Source of the DNA: Prunella strophiata
Lineage: Eukaryota; Chordata; Aves; Passeriformes; Prunellidae
Direction of reading: 5' to 3'
Assembly: GCA_036583965.1 (NCBI GenBank)
Contig: JAZBQD010000027.1
Location: 28,155,001-28,219,000 of the forward strand
Length of the DNA stretch: 64,000 bases
The stretch's first letter is position 1. Each line of letters starts with the position of its first letter. The notes under the pieces were generated by a model. The model saw nothing but the letters and a program-made list of their open reading frames with translations, was not told the DNA's origin and did not search any database. This document shows positions 23,185 to 36,600 of the stretch, one piece after another. Made by a program: the position numbers and the translations under genes.

Positions 23185-24451
23185 AAAACCCCCCATGAGA
23201 GCCAGTTAGTGCTCAAACCATGAAGGAAAGGCAGCTGACTGGCAAACTGAAGCTCATCATCCTCTTTGTGAACTGCACAGGGGAGAAAAAATAATGTACC
23301 AACATGCTGAAGTCATTATGCAAAGCTGATGCTCTGCTGGCAGCTCGTCCCAGCTGAGCACCAGTGTGCTGGAGCTCCTGGGCCCAGCTCCTGCCTGGGG
23401 CTCGGCTGGCACACACAGGATCAGTGAACAGAGCTCCACTCTGGAACGGCAGCAGTTGGCTGTGGCCAGTGTTTGGGGCAAATGGAACATTCCCCTGCTG
23501 CCCAGCAAGTGCCTGGCTGTGCTGGCAAGGAAGAGAGAGGTGTGTGTGGTGCTGACCGTGTGTGACGCGTGTGTGGCTTCAGGAGAAGGTGCTGTGGCTC
23601 TGTCCCATGGAACTGAAGCATCCCCTCTGCCCTGGGAAGGCCAGTGCTGCTCCACGGGCAGCTGTTAGCAGTGGAAAGCATTGAATAGCACACACAAAAA
23701 ACCCACGCAAACAAAAACCAGGAAGAAAAAAAAACAACTAAAACTCAAAAAACCCAAACTTTACAAATGCATCTGCTGCATGAAATCACTTCCTTTTGGG
23801 CCAAGCCTTCAGCCATGCAGCCACATGGGCTGGGGAAGGCAGCAGCAGGATCCTGGAGAGCCAGGCAGGTGCAGGGTGGGCAGTGCCTAGCCCCGGCGCA
23901 GTGGGGTTGTTCTGCTTGTAGTGCTTTAGTGGTGAGTGTGGGGCCCCAGCACCCTGCTCTGCTGTATCCCAGGGCTTCCTGCTGAGGGAGGCTGCACAGG
24001 CAGGATTTGGGAGGGAATGATGAGGAGTGGGGCTGTCTGGTCAGGCCCAGCACCTGAAGCTGGGAGCTGGACTTCCTCCTGCTGCCCAGGCACACTGCAG
24101 GGAGAGTGGCCCCATCCCAAGAGTGGGTGCCTGCTGCATTGTCCCTGGCTCATCAGCCCACCTCCGGGACAAAAGGGACAAAAATGAAAAACAACCCACA
24201 ATTCTGGACAGTGCTTAAGTAGCAGGGATGGCCCATGTCCCCCAGGACTGTCCCTGGCAAGGAGCCAGCTGAGCTGCATTATCCCCGGGCAGGATGTGGC
24301 CATTGGGTAAGGTCAGGCACAGGAATGGGCTAAAGGGGGCTGTCCCTGCTGTGCCCACGTGCCAGGAGCCTCGGGACCTGCCAGAGAAGGGGCTCAGACT
24401 GGTGGCAGGACCTGCTGCATGCCGGTGCTCCCCTGTGCACTGTCACAGGAG

Positions 24452-24660
24452 CTACTGCAGGGATTTGACAAAGGCCCTCAGGGCATGGGGCATCTCTGGG
24501 ACAGAGGGGGACGAGCTGTAGAAGGTGTTGGTGTGATTTCTGCGCTGCTCTCGGAGGTGTGGAGGGACAGATGAACTTTTGATGTGGAGGATCCTGGTGT
24601 CCATCACTTCGCAGTCAATCTGCATCATCACCTCGTAGTCCTGCCCATTGATCACATTCT
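24452..24660 (-). CDS. ATF6: ATF6 last coding exon
   Basis: 209 bases from the acceptor (CTGCAG on -, at 24661-24666) to TAG at 24454-24452. It encodes [20 protein letters not shown], then [20 protein letters not shown], then [12 protein letters not shown] and a divergent tail ending VKSLQ. NHT matches the position of the most C-terminal N-glycosylation site of human ATF6. The terminal 20 residues vary between species, as expected, but the SLQ ending is kept. Confidence 0.97.
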
Positions 24661-27600
24661 CTGCAGAAGGAAGGGTAAAAAAAGCCAGGTCAGAGTTATC
24701 CCTGCAAGCTAGGGATCCAACAGCACTAAGAGCTTTCTGGACCTTTTTTTGTCTGGAGCAGGAGCTGCAGTGGGGAACTCCCTTTCTGCAGCTGCACACA
24801 TGGAGCTCCATCTCACACAGCAGAGCCCCAGACTGCTCGTGACACCTCAAAGACCACACTTAGCATGTGCAGTCACACCTAGAAATTAATGTCTTTTATT
24901 TCCCTTTCTTCATCTGCACATCATTACTGATGGAGTTTGCACTGTGTAACATTCATTACAGAACTGTTGTTCTTGAGCCACTAAAGTATGGGAGTGATTG
25001 AAAATAAGGTTTATTTAAGAAAGCTGAATGTTTCACTTTCTGTAACCCTCTTGACACTGGGGATCTTGAGGAATTTCTTCACCAGTTTATTAACAAAAAA
25101 ACCCCTAAAATGTGATCTCTCAAAAGAATTGACAGTGCCTCGTTCCCATCCTGACCTGGCTGTTGTACTTGACTGATGTGGTGACACTGGGCAAGGCCAC
25201 TCCCCTGACAAAGCCCTGGACATGAGAAGACCTTGCCCAGCACACAGGACCCCAGCGTGGCCCCCAGCCCGGGACATCTGCTGCCACAGGAGCTGCTGGG
25301 CTTACAGGCTGTGCACATGGCTAGCATCTGCTGCCTGGATTTAAAGGTGGGAGACTATTCCCTGCATAGACAGTGTGCCCAGGAATGCAAGAGCTGAGAT
25401 CGGATTTCCAGGCAAGACCAATCCTTTCAGAGCCAGAAGACTGCCATTGGCAGGGTTTCCTTTCTGTGCTCAGGAGGATGGAAGATCACCTAATGGAAAG
25501 CATATGGACTGGAGGAATGCAATATACATTACTAATTTTTACTGTTTTCCTGGATTAACTCTGACTCTGGATGACAGCTGAAGACCATGGCCAGACCCTG
25601 TTGTACCCCACGCCACCTGCAGAAGCCATTAGATCAACTCTGTCTGGTATAGTAATGAAAGGCAGGAGCAAACCCTTGCTAAGGGGGCTGAGACCCTGCA
25701 AGGGAAATCAAAGCTTGCACCTGCGAGGAATGAAATGGGAAAAGCTCTGTGTGTGCCACCAAGAGACTGAGGCCAGGAGCAGCTGTGCAAGTCTCTGTGC
25801 CACTGACCCAAAGCCCCTACAAGCACCTCACCCCTCCTGGATGCTGCTCTGCTGATAAAGCCCTGCTATGAGGTGCTGTGTCCCCAGCTGGGACCCTTTC
25901 AGAGGCCATCCCTCCAGGTCACCCCTTCTCTCTGCCTTTGGAGGTGCTCCTGGCTCCCACCCACAGGCTCAGGACCTGAGCAGAGGAGGCTGGGCTGCTG
26001 GAGCCACTCAGGAGAGGGGGCTGGAAAGGGGAGCAGAGGGGCACAAGGGGAAGCTGAAGGGCACAGAGCCTGGAGCCAGCAAATGGGCATAGATGGGCTC
26101 CCTGTGACACAGCAAGCTGGAAACAGCTCCTCAGCTCTCATGCTGCAGATGATGGAACCCCAGCTGTGTGAGAAACAGAGCTCCAAAGCCACAAGTGGGT
26201 GAGGTGGGATGGGATGGGATGGGATGGGATGGGATGGGATGGGATGGGATGGGATGGGATGGGATGGGATGGGATGGGATGGGATGGGATGGGATGGGAT
26301 GGGATGGGATGGGATGGGATGGGATGGGATGGGATGGGATGGGATGGGATGGGATGGGATGGGATGGGGGTCAGGGCCAGGAAAACATCTTGGTAGTGCA
26401 GTGAGCTTCCCTGACTATTCGCAGCCAGCACAGAGGGCTATCATTAAGTTCTGGGCATTGCACAAGACAGAGGAGAACAGCAATCCCAAGGACTGCCCAG
26501 GCAAGGCAGGGAGCTATGCTGTGTGGTGGCACTGGGGAGGCAGCCCAGCCCATTCTGGCCAGCTGGGATCCTGCTCCCCCTGGCCAGATCCCTCCCAACA
26601 AAGTGTGCCAAGATTAAGTAAGCCACAGCTCTGCTACCCCATGGCAAGAGGGTCTGTGTCTTCTGAGTCCACCAGAGCGGTGAGAGCTGGGAGGAATCAT
26701 GCTCATGATGAGCTTCTCTGGCCAGCAGGCACACAGGGGATGCACACCCCCCACAGAGACATTCACAAAAAGTACCCAAATCTTGCCCTCAGCCTGAGAG
26801 TTAGCCCAGGAGTTAAAGGCAGGTTTGAAGCTGGCATCTGATTCTTTCCCTTTTTGGGGTGAAGGCATTGAACTGCTGCAGAAAACCTCTGCAAAGGCTT
26901 TGATCTCACAGGGGTGAGGGCAGCAGTGGGAGTGGCTCAATGCCCACTACAGGCATTTCCAGCAGCCTTTCTCATTACCATTAACTCCAAACAGACACAG
27001 AAGAGGAGGTGGGATGTTCCTCAAAGACAGCAGTCACTGCTTGGCAGTGCTGCTGCCAGGCACCTGGACCAGCCTCATTCTAAGGAGGGGTCTGGAAGTG
27101 GTGGCAGCCCTGGGACACCCAGCCCACCCCAGCCCAGGGAGGGGCTGATGCTCTGTGAACACCCATGTGATGGTCTCAGCAAAACAACAGGCAAACGTGA
27201 CCTGAATACAGCTGGCTGTTTGGGGAGACTGGCTCACTGTCATTGCAAAAAATGATTCCACATGGCTCTGTCCTGAGCTCAATGCCAATTAAACTGCTTC
27301 ATGATCTGGATGAGGAATAGACAGCATACTTAGAAGATTTCTGGAAGATGCTAAACTGGAGAGATTCCAGCAACCTTGGAGTGGTTAGACTGGATGAGAC
27401 TGCAGTTTTGATAAAAGAGAGAAGCCGTCCAAAATCTTCAGAATGCATTTCAACCATGGCCAGAGCTGGAAAACATGAGTAAAAATGGGGCTGGGCAGAA
27501 GTACTACAGAAAAACCTTGAGGACTGCAGAAGATCACTGTGGATACAGCAGAATGATCACAGCAGAATGACAGGACTAGAAACAACAGCTCAACTGCAAG

Positions 27601-30600
27601 AGAAACATATTTAGCTTTGACCAAGTTTCTAATGATAATGAAATACAGGCCCTGGATGAAAGCACCTTGGGGAGATGAGAGGATCTCCATGATGAAGAGT
27701 TTTTAAGGAAAGGTTGGAGGAGCAGCTGCCCATCAAGCCCTTGGGTACCAGAGCTCCACAGACACTTGTATTTGCTCCTGGTCCCTCTGGCCCTGTCCCT
27801 CTGTGAGCTGCATGTGCCTGCTCCTCACCAGAGCTATGGTCAGCACCTTCCCCAAACGCAGCACCTCGAGTTGTGGGTTCTCCACTGGACTCCATGGTCT
27901 GATCTGAATCCCAGAATAAGTAAACAATTTTGCCTGATGATTCCAGTGTCAGATCATTCAAAAATAGCCTTGTCAGGCTTTCTCCCCTTCCCCTCCCATG
28001 CAGTACCAACATCTGGAGGCACCAGAGGGCAGAGGGTGGGTTTCCAGAGGGGTTGTGCCCAGCACTGAGCTCAGCAGCTGGGTGTGGCTGATCCCTGGAG
28101 TGCTCAGCATGTGTAACTAATGCTCAGGCCAGCCTGCACTGCCCTGAGCACACAGCCACCATCCCTCCCAGCGAGGCACAGGTAGCAGGGTGTCTGTGAA
28201 GCAGAACTGGCAGGCCAGGCTGCTGCCTGCCTGCTGCTCAGGTGCTGGCTGGAAGGTTGGCACTGCCAGCGTGCGTGGCACAGCACTACCCAAGGGGCCA
28301 GGGCAGCGCTGACAGAGAGATCTCTACTGTCCTCAATCACTTGTGACTGATGTTTTGTGGGATTCTGTAAATGAAAACACAGGAATGGATCTCCTGTAGA
28401 GGTGTCTGGATTTATAAATAGATTTATTGCCTCTTTGAAGTTCAGAACATACAGTTTTTCACACAGTGCAGACTCAGGCGTAAGAAGCCATCCTTGCTGG
28501 GTCAAGAGCCTGTGCTGCAGTTAATTATTTGTTAACAGGTTTAAAAGCCATGCTTCAGATGACTGGCTATTTCAAATTAATAGCAAAGGTAATTGTGCCA
28601 AGCGTTGCAGCTCTGACTGCACTTTCCCAAAGAGCCTTGCAGCTTGTACCAAACTCCTAGCACGAGCTTGGTCTAGGGAACAGAAACCTAATTCCCAGTG
28701 CTGCTCTCCCTCTAAAAACAATCATGTTGCAAGATCCAACAGATGAAAGCTGAAGTCTGTAGTTTAAACCAAAACCAAATAGGGCTGAAGGCATTAACTA
28801 CTGCTACAAATTACTGAGGATGATAGAAGATTGTCTTCATATTTGAAGCACTAGATTTTTAAAACAGTGTTACTGAACAGGCCATAAAACCAAAATCCTC
28901 CTTCTTCCCTCAGCAGCACTGACATCCATCAATCAGTTGACTGTTCAAATGTCTGTGACATTGAGCACCTACTTCTATGGGAGACACTCAGAGAAAGGGA
29001 GAAGACAGGCAGAGGGCTTGAAAGGCAGGCAATGAAACTTTTGTTCTGCAGTTAGTAAGAACAAATGGTGATGTCAGCTGTCTCCACAGACTTCAACTTT
29101 ACACATATCATCAGGCTGTTTGGCCCTATGGACACATCTGTCTTAAAGAAGATGTAATTCTGATAATTTATCCTTTCCTACCTACATCTTCCTCAAAAAG
29201 CTTTGCTGCAGCAAATGTTCACTGTGAAAACTGGTGTCTGCAGAGAAACTGAGAGCTCCCCTGAAAGGCCACCTGAGCTTGCTGGACTGTTTCAAACACC
29301 ATGGAAAGGCTTTACACCTTTCTGAAGGTACACTCATGCCATACATAGATTTATAGAGCCTTATTCTACCAGAACTATGAATTTTACTTTACTCTGGGCA
29401 ATATCACAGCGGATTACCAAAAAAATGCTCTGTGGGATCAATACTCTATCATTCAGTGAGGTTGCCTTTGAAGCACATAACCCATGTACCTACTGGCTGC
29501 TCTCTGAGTAGGTGGTTTTAAAATGGTCAGAACCTGCCTGGCTCTGTATCTGCTGTGCTCACTGAGCACACATTTAAGGTGCTATCAGCCACACAGATCT
29601 GGACTACATGTCCTGACTCCTGCTAAGGTACAGGGAGGGCCATCACTTGCCCCATCCTTCCTTTAACTACCTGTCTTTGTCAAGAAGGCAGGAGAATCAT
29701 CCCCTCCTTGGGGCAGGGGTGGGGGAGCAGGAGGTGACTCTGCTATCCAGGGAACCAGTTTAACTGATGTCAAAATAGGAGCCAGCAAATCACCCCTGTG
29801 TAAGGAGATCCAAACCCACCAACTCTGTGAAAGCCATCTCTGCTGAACAGCCACTCACATGCTCTACTTTCCACAATTCCTTCTAAAGACAAACTTTTCA
29901 GTCTGTGTCAGCACTAATCTACACCTGGAGCCCCTTCTGCAGGCCCATCTCTCACAGCAGCAGAAACCAGGGCAGCTTTCAAAGAGCCACTGACATGTTC
30001 CAGCACCTGGGTGCTTTGTGTGAACTGTGCCAAACTGACAATGACAAAGTTCAGCTTTAGGAAAGATTTAGCACCTAATTATCCAAATAGTTTTTATTGC
30101 AACCTGCCCTGGCCCAATGCAGAGCTTATGTTTAGGGTAGCAGGGCTCAGAAAGCATGAGCTTCAGGAGTTGAAGGCACCAGCTGCACTGCTGAAGGGCC
30201 CCAGCTGTCCCCACACATAACTCACAGGGCTCTCTCCACACTGTCACTGCAGCAATCTTCCATCTAATCTCTGTTGAGAAGCCCTGACTGTCCTACCCTG
30301 CACATCTGGACAATGTTTCCATCTGAGGGGTTGGTACACACTACCAAATAAGTATATAAATGAAGCAGTGTTACAGACTAAAAATACACTCACTGCAACA
30401 ACGCAGCAGGATTGCTAAAACATTTACAGACTGGATTGTTGGACAGGATTGTTTGAGGCAAGGGAGAAAGTTATAGTGTGACCCAAATAACTTCCCTTTT
30501 TAAAAGCAAATTCCCACTTGGAACTGCTTCCAAACAGAGCAGTTGCAGTGGTCTCACCTCTGTGAACTCAGCTGTCCTCAGTCCCGGGCACAGAGTAAGT

Positions 30601-33600
30601 GAGATCCTGGCATTTCAGTCTCCTGGTCTCCTACCTCCTATCTGACTGTGAGTCAGGCATCTCTAGGAGTACAGAAACACTGGCTCCACACCATCAAACT
30701 CACCCTGACAAGCCATGAGCTGACAGCAGGAGACAGGGTCCTCTCCCTTCATGCCCAGTCCACTGGAGCAGTGGTGTCAGGGATTATCCAAGGGAGATAT
30801 ACACAGGTATGAAAACCAGAGGAAACAAGCTCCAGGGGCCTCTGAAGTAACTAATGGAGCCACCAGAGAGACTGGCACTGGCTGTGGGTGAGGAGCATCA
30901 CCTGCCCTTAGCTTACACCTGTGGTTTCTGGAAGAGGCCAGCAGCACCTGTGAGCAATACGGGCAGTGGCCAATCTGTGCCAGTGCTTTGCAGTGCCTGC
31001 TCCAGACTGGGAGGTCTCAGGGAGAGGGAAGGAAAGTTGGCTCTTCCCAGGGACCACATCCCACTGGACTGCCCACCTCTCTTTTTAATCTTCTTTGATG
31101 CTGCATCACTTCCTCTAAGAGAAAGAACACGAGCCACTGAGGAGATGGCTCAGTGTGGACCTGGTGTGATTGCTCTTGTTTTGGAGAGGGAGCCAATGGT
31201 CACCTCAGGAAGAGAAGACCAGACTCAGCAGTGTTGACCCTCGCAGGCACTTGATTTAAAACTCCCTCAAATGGAGTATTTCTTAGACAAAGACATTTTT
31301 GACAGCTCTGGTTGTGTATATGTGTGATGTTGGCAGGGTAGCATTGCTGCAAGATGACCATATTTTAAAAATCTAACCAGCTGTAACAATGCTAATGACA
31401 AGAGGCAAAACCCCAAAGAGAAAACAAAGACAAGGGTAAGGAGTTCTGCTGCATAGAAAACTCTTGAGAGTGAAGGAAAGAGGCTAGAGGAAGAGCAATG
31501 CTCTTAGTCAGAACCATCCCGTGCCCACTTGGGAGGCACTAAAAGGATAAACAAACTTGCCACACTGCCTGCAAATCCAGACCTATCCACTTTACAAGAC
31601 ATAAAACTGCACATCAAACAGGAGAGCAGCCAGTAAAGGCTTCTTTCAAGAACTAGGGCTGGAGGGCTTGTCCCAGGAGCAGGGCACTGCTCCCTCTGAG
31701 TGCAGCAGGGACTGGGAGCCATGGCATCTCCCCAGCACAGACCTGTGTATGAACCTACTGGTAACAGCCCCTTCACTGCAAAATGAGACTGTCTGCTTCC
31801 ACCTTTTAGCAGAGACACTAACCTGTGAGTGAGCCTTCCCTCTTGTCTAACAAAAGCTTGCTTCCCTTCAGCAGTCTCAAAGAACCATCTTTTTCCAAGG
31901 TTTTTGAACACTCAGTATGTTGCTGTGCTGAAGGGATCACCCTTACCCTCACTCACTCTCCCTCTGGGGCCTCCAATGGAGCACTAAGGTTTTTCCTCTG
32001 CAGGAGCTGTGCTCTCTTCCCAATCTGTTGCATGTGCCAGGACACACTCAGCTCTCACAGACTCTGCCAACTGGTGCAAAACTGAGACTTTGGTTGAAGC
32101 CATTTTTTAAAAGTTGGCCTTATTTGTCACCTGCCTGATATTTATACAGCCTCAGTGGTTAATACCAGCACAAGAACACTTTACTCCTTCCTTCAGCAGT
32201 GCTGACTTTCACTTTAGAAGTACTCCTTTACACCTTGGTCCTCCACAGGCACTAGAGATTCCCTGGCAGGCTTCCTCTGAAAAATATTTTTACTATTTCT
32301 TTTATGCCTCAGGCATGCTGTTGCTCAGTATCTTTTTCTGGCTTAACTTCTTATGGTTTGACATTTAGTCTGCCAGAAATTATCCTCTTTTTTTTTTCCT
32401 ATTCCCTCATTTGGCTACAATGTCCATTGTTTAAAAGGTATCTTCTTACTTCTATGGATTGACTATAATATGTTACTTAAGCCCATTGTATTTTTTAGTC
32501 TTCTTTAAAGATTTTTGCAGTGAGCTTTTAATCTTTAATCAATCTTCATTTGCCAGCATTTTAACCCCACTAGTTTTTCTTATAATGTTTTCCTATTTTA
32601 TTTAGCCCTTACCTTTGAACTGTGGCATTTCAAGTTGCAGGCACTTACTGATAATATTAATTTAACTACTGTACTTAGTTTTTATTTTCAAGAGGCAACA
32701 TCATGTTTGCATTGACATGGACCTTGCCTATCACCCAGCATCACTTGTATCCTGGTGTTAAAGTGTGTCACTGATTTAAGACTGAAGGCCAGTGAGAGCC
32801 TGTATTTCCTTACAGCTGAAATGTCTTTATAGTTTGGAACAGTATCCAAAGAGTGAGCCAAATTTTCCACCTGTCTAACTTGGGCACATAAAGTTACCTC
32901 ATTTATTTAGATACTGCAATCAGCTCTTCCTCATAGAAGTGTATTTTTAACACCATCTTCTGTCTGTGTGGGGCGAGCACTCTCCTGCACATGAGCTTCT
33001 GTGATTCAGTGCATGTGTCAGTTCATGGTGAAAGGACTGCAGAGCCTGTCTGAACACAGTGTGCTAATAAAGAGAGACAGCCCTTGCAAACATTTCTGTC
33101 TCCCAGATACAGCAACAGATTTTTTATGTGCAAGTCCTACTCTGATACAGAGGTGCCTCCTTTCCTGTGCAGAGGGGCAGCTGGGGCTAGCAGTCATTTC
33201 TTCATCCACATTCAGCCAGAAAGTGTTTGTGCTAGATGGGGATATGGCACAGCCTGCTCCTCTGGAGCTGCCACAGACTCAGGCAGGATGGAGGGAGATG
33301 ATTTACCTAATGAAGTGGGGAATGAGCAAAAATGTCCTTCAGGAACTCAGGATGTGTTTTTCAAATACTTTCCAAGTCCACAAGATTCCCAAGAAGCACA
33401 GCAGGAAGCACCAGGGGTGAGGTGGGCTGTATGAAGAGGTGAGGGAAGTGCAGCCTGGAGGACAGACCCAGGATGTGAGGAGCAGGGAAAAGCCTCCCAA
33501 CCCTGCTGGCAGGAGTCTCCTTAGAGACCAACCCAAACACTCCAACAGGCCCTCTCAGACTGCTGTGTTTTCACCACTCTCTAGGTTTACTCCAGTGATG

Positions 33601-36600
33601 TCCTCAAGACAGAACTCATAAATGTGAACCTCCTCTACCAGCTCTGTTGCAGCTTCTCATGTATTTATGGGGTGAGCTCATTATGGATAATTATGCTTCA
33701 GATCACTGCAGAAATAAAGAGCCACCAGAGCTGGCCCATGTATCACAAACATAAAACTGGTTGCCACCTATAATTTCACACCAAGAGGAATTATATAATC
33801 TTGAACTTACAATATCTGAAGATCTATTAAGGCAGACTGGCTGGGCTGGAGGCTAGAATTACAACATGCTGCACATAACACAACCCAGCCAGGATGGCAA
33901 CAGCAGCCCCACAGAGTGAGGTGAAAGTTCCCTCTTTGCAGCACAATGCTCTCTGTGAACCTTGGGAGAGCACAGGGCAGCACCAGCATTCAGGGCTAAC
34001 AAACATCCAGGAGACACCCACGTGCTCAGTTCAAACCAACTCTGCAACCCCACACTGGCATCTGTGCTGCCAGGCTGTGGCAGGGGCATTACACTTCGTG
34101 TAATTTTACAGAAGTGTGTCATTCCTATGGAAAAAAAAAATGTGCTGTTATAACTCAACACTGGCATTGGAAATATTAAGTACAAAGTCCAATTAATTTA
34201 TGAGTAATTCTCTGCCCCCTTGGCATCTGCAAAATGCCATCTGCAGCAGCCACCCTGTCTGCACAGAGAGCACCAGGCATGGCCTGCTCTAGCAAAACCC
34301 ATGAGATGCTCTTTTCTGTCTTAATTAAGGGGCAAAAGGCACTGAGGATCCTCTGAAATAACCTTCCTGTTCTTTTGAATGCATAAAAATAGATTACTCA
34401 TTTAGTAATTTAGGTAAACAGCTCGTTATGAAAAGTCATTAGGGAATAAGCCTTCATGATTTCATTTCTTGTTCGTTTCCTGTCTAAATAAATAAACATG
34501 AACTCAAGTGACACAGATTCCATTACTTTTGTGCACAGATTCTTGAATGATTTCTTTCTTACTTTTTGGAATAATTTAATGTCCTCTTTTCTGTCAAAGA
34601 CAACATATTAACAAACATGGCTGGGGAGAGCAAAGGTCTTTCAAAGGTAACAAAAGCAGGTGAAAACTTCTATTTAGGATTTAATCTAGGCAATGATCAA
34701 TTCTGATTCAAAGAAAGATAGGAAAGTTTGAGAGAATATTTTGTTTTGACAAACTGCACTTATACATGACTTTGAGAACAGAAACATAAATAGCAGCATC
34801 TTACAAGATTAGTAAAAAATGTTAAAATTCCTTGTTAAACAATGCTTCTGCCATCATTTCAATCCTGACCTCTGCAGCACAGCTTTACAAGAGCATGGGA
34901 GTAGAAGTACATCTCTGACATTGGCAAATCCTCCTAATTACAGGAGAAGCACAGTAATGGTGCTTGCCCATGGCTGCACACTGCAGGCTCTCTCTGCCCC
35001 AGCCCAGGCTCAGCAATCAGCTGCTGCAGTGAGGTCTAATCACAGCTCTGACTTTTCCCTCCTCAGACTTCACCAAACGACTTTTATTCCTCAACTGGCA
35101 GCTCAAGAAGCAAAAGAATGGCAGTTTCAAAACAACTGGAATGACAGCACTGGAGACATTCTTAGATGTATTTCCCTACATCCTGTTTAGAGAACTTGAC
35201 AGACTCCCAGTGACTTCCCCAAAAAACCTTAGCAGTCACCCTTCTTTCATCTCACATCTAGGTTCTAATCCCACATACACAACTTCCAGAGCCTTCTGGT
35301 CACACACTACAGCTTGTAAGGCTGTGCTGAGTTCTCAGCACTTTCTGTTAAATGCAGATATAAAGCAGAAACACTGAGGGAAATATCTCTTAAGCTCATG
35401 CTTGTGCTGCCAAGAGATGTGTCCTCTACACCTGGCAGAGTGGCAGGAGCTTCCCAGCCTGGTGCCAAGGAGAGCAGCTGTGAGAGGGAGCCATGGGCAC
35501 CATGACTTGGCTTTTAGGCACAGGGAGAACAGTGAGGGACAGCAGCTATGGATAGCAGGGACCATCACCCTCCTGGAAACTGCTCTGGAGCTATCCAAAG
35601 TGAGAAAGAGGCTTCCCAAAATGTCAAGCATTAACCTTCAGGGAAGGCAGCTGCTGTTCAGTCAGGTATGTGTTGTTTTAGACCTTCCTCAATGACTGAC
35701 TGCCGAATTCTGCTTCTTGCTCTGAAAAAAGGAAACAGCATCTTTTGTTTGCTTGACCCTGAAAAGGCAGAGGAAGTTGAAGACTTTATTTATTCAACCC
35801 TAAGACATGGGAACTTACAGACCATTGTCACTTCCCAAAGAGCTTTTGTTTTTATTTTCCTCCTCAGCCTGTGTGGGTTCTATTTGCCTTACAGATTTTT
35901 CACAGACAGTTTGTGACTTGCTTGCACATGGCTGCCAGTTGAAGGGAGGTTCTTTGTAGCTTGCATGCAAATAATCATGCTGCTTGATGGCAGAAATTAC
36001 TCCAGTTTTGATCAAAAAGCCTTACCACTAGATTTGTTTTCCACCTTTTTGATTAGAATGTATATTATTTCAGAGCACTTTTGAAGTCTGTTACATCAGT
36101 ATGATGATGGATGGCAAGAAGGAAAGCTGATGGAACTGCTCATGAATCAGAAACTGGCCAACACAACAGAGCACATGGACTCTGCTGAAGTTGGCCCTCC
36201 ATTCCAGTTCTGCCTTTGGGAGATTATTTTGCTGTTGGATTTCATGACAAAAAGCAACCCTTAGGAGAAGAGGGCTCCTTAAGAAGGTTAAGGAGGGTCA
36301 GGTTATCGAGGGTCACACAAAGGCAGACAGAGAGACAAGCCCCACTGGGCTCCATCAGACTAAGGACCTACCCAGAATATTCATTAAAAATTCAAAACTC
36401 TCTCTGTCACGGCTGCTAGTTCCAAGAAAATGAGCCCTAGATTTCACCAGGGGCTTTCTCATCAGGTCTCTCACTTTTGTTTTGGCCTAGAGCACAGATT
36501 CCAGCATTCACTTTCTTTAAACTGGGGGTTGGTAAGACTTTCACATATAGGGAACTGTTTTGCACAGGGATCCTAAGAAGAAAAAAGGCCTTTTTGGTCT

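Larger units (their letters stand above)
22866..24451 (-). other. Probable ATF6 3' UTR
   Basis: Region downstream of the ATF6 stop on the - strand. It contains a CpG-rich patch at about 22930-23020, an (AAT)n tract, and an A-rich stretch near 23695-23760 on +. No separate gene is supported. Long open frames here (for example 22377-23057 on -) have no recognised domain. Confidence 0.45.

Noticed and set aside
26168..26841. Open frames coding WDGMG or SHPIP repeats
   Set aside because: Pure translation of the (GGGAT)32 array; no flanking coding signal.
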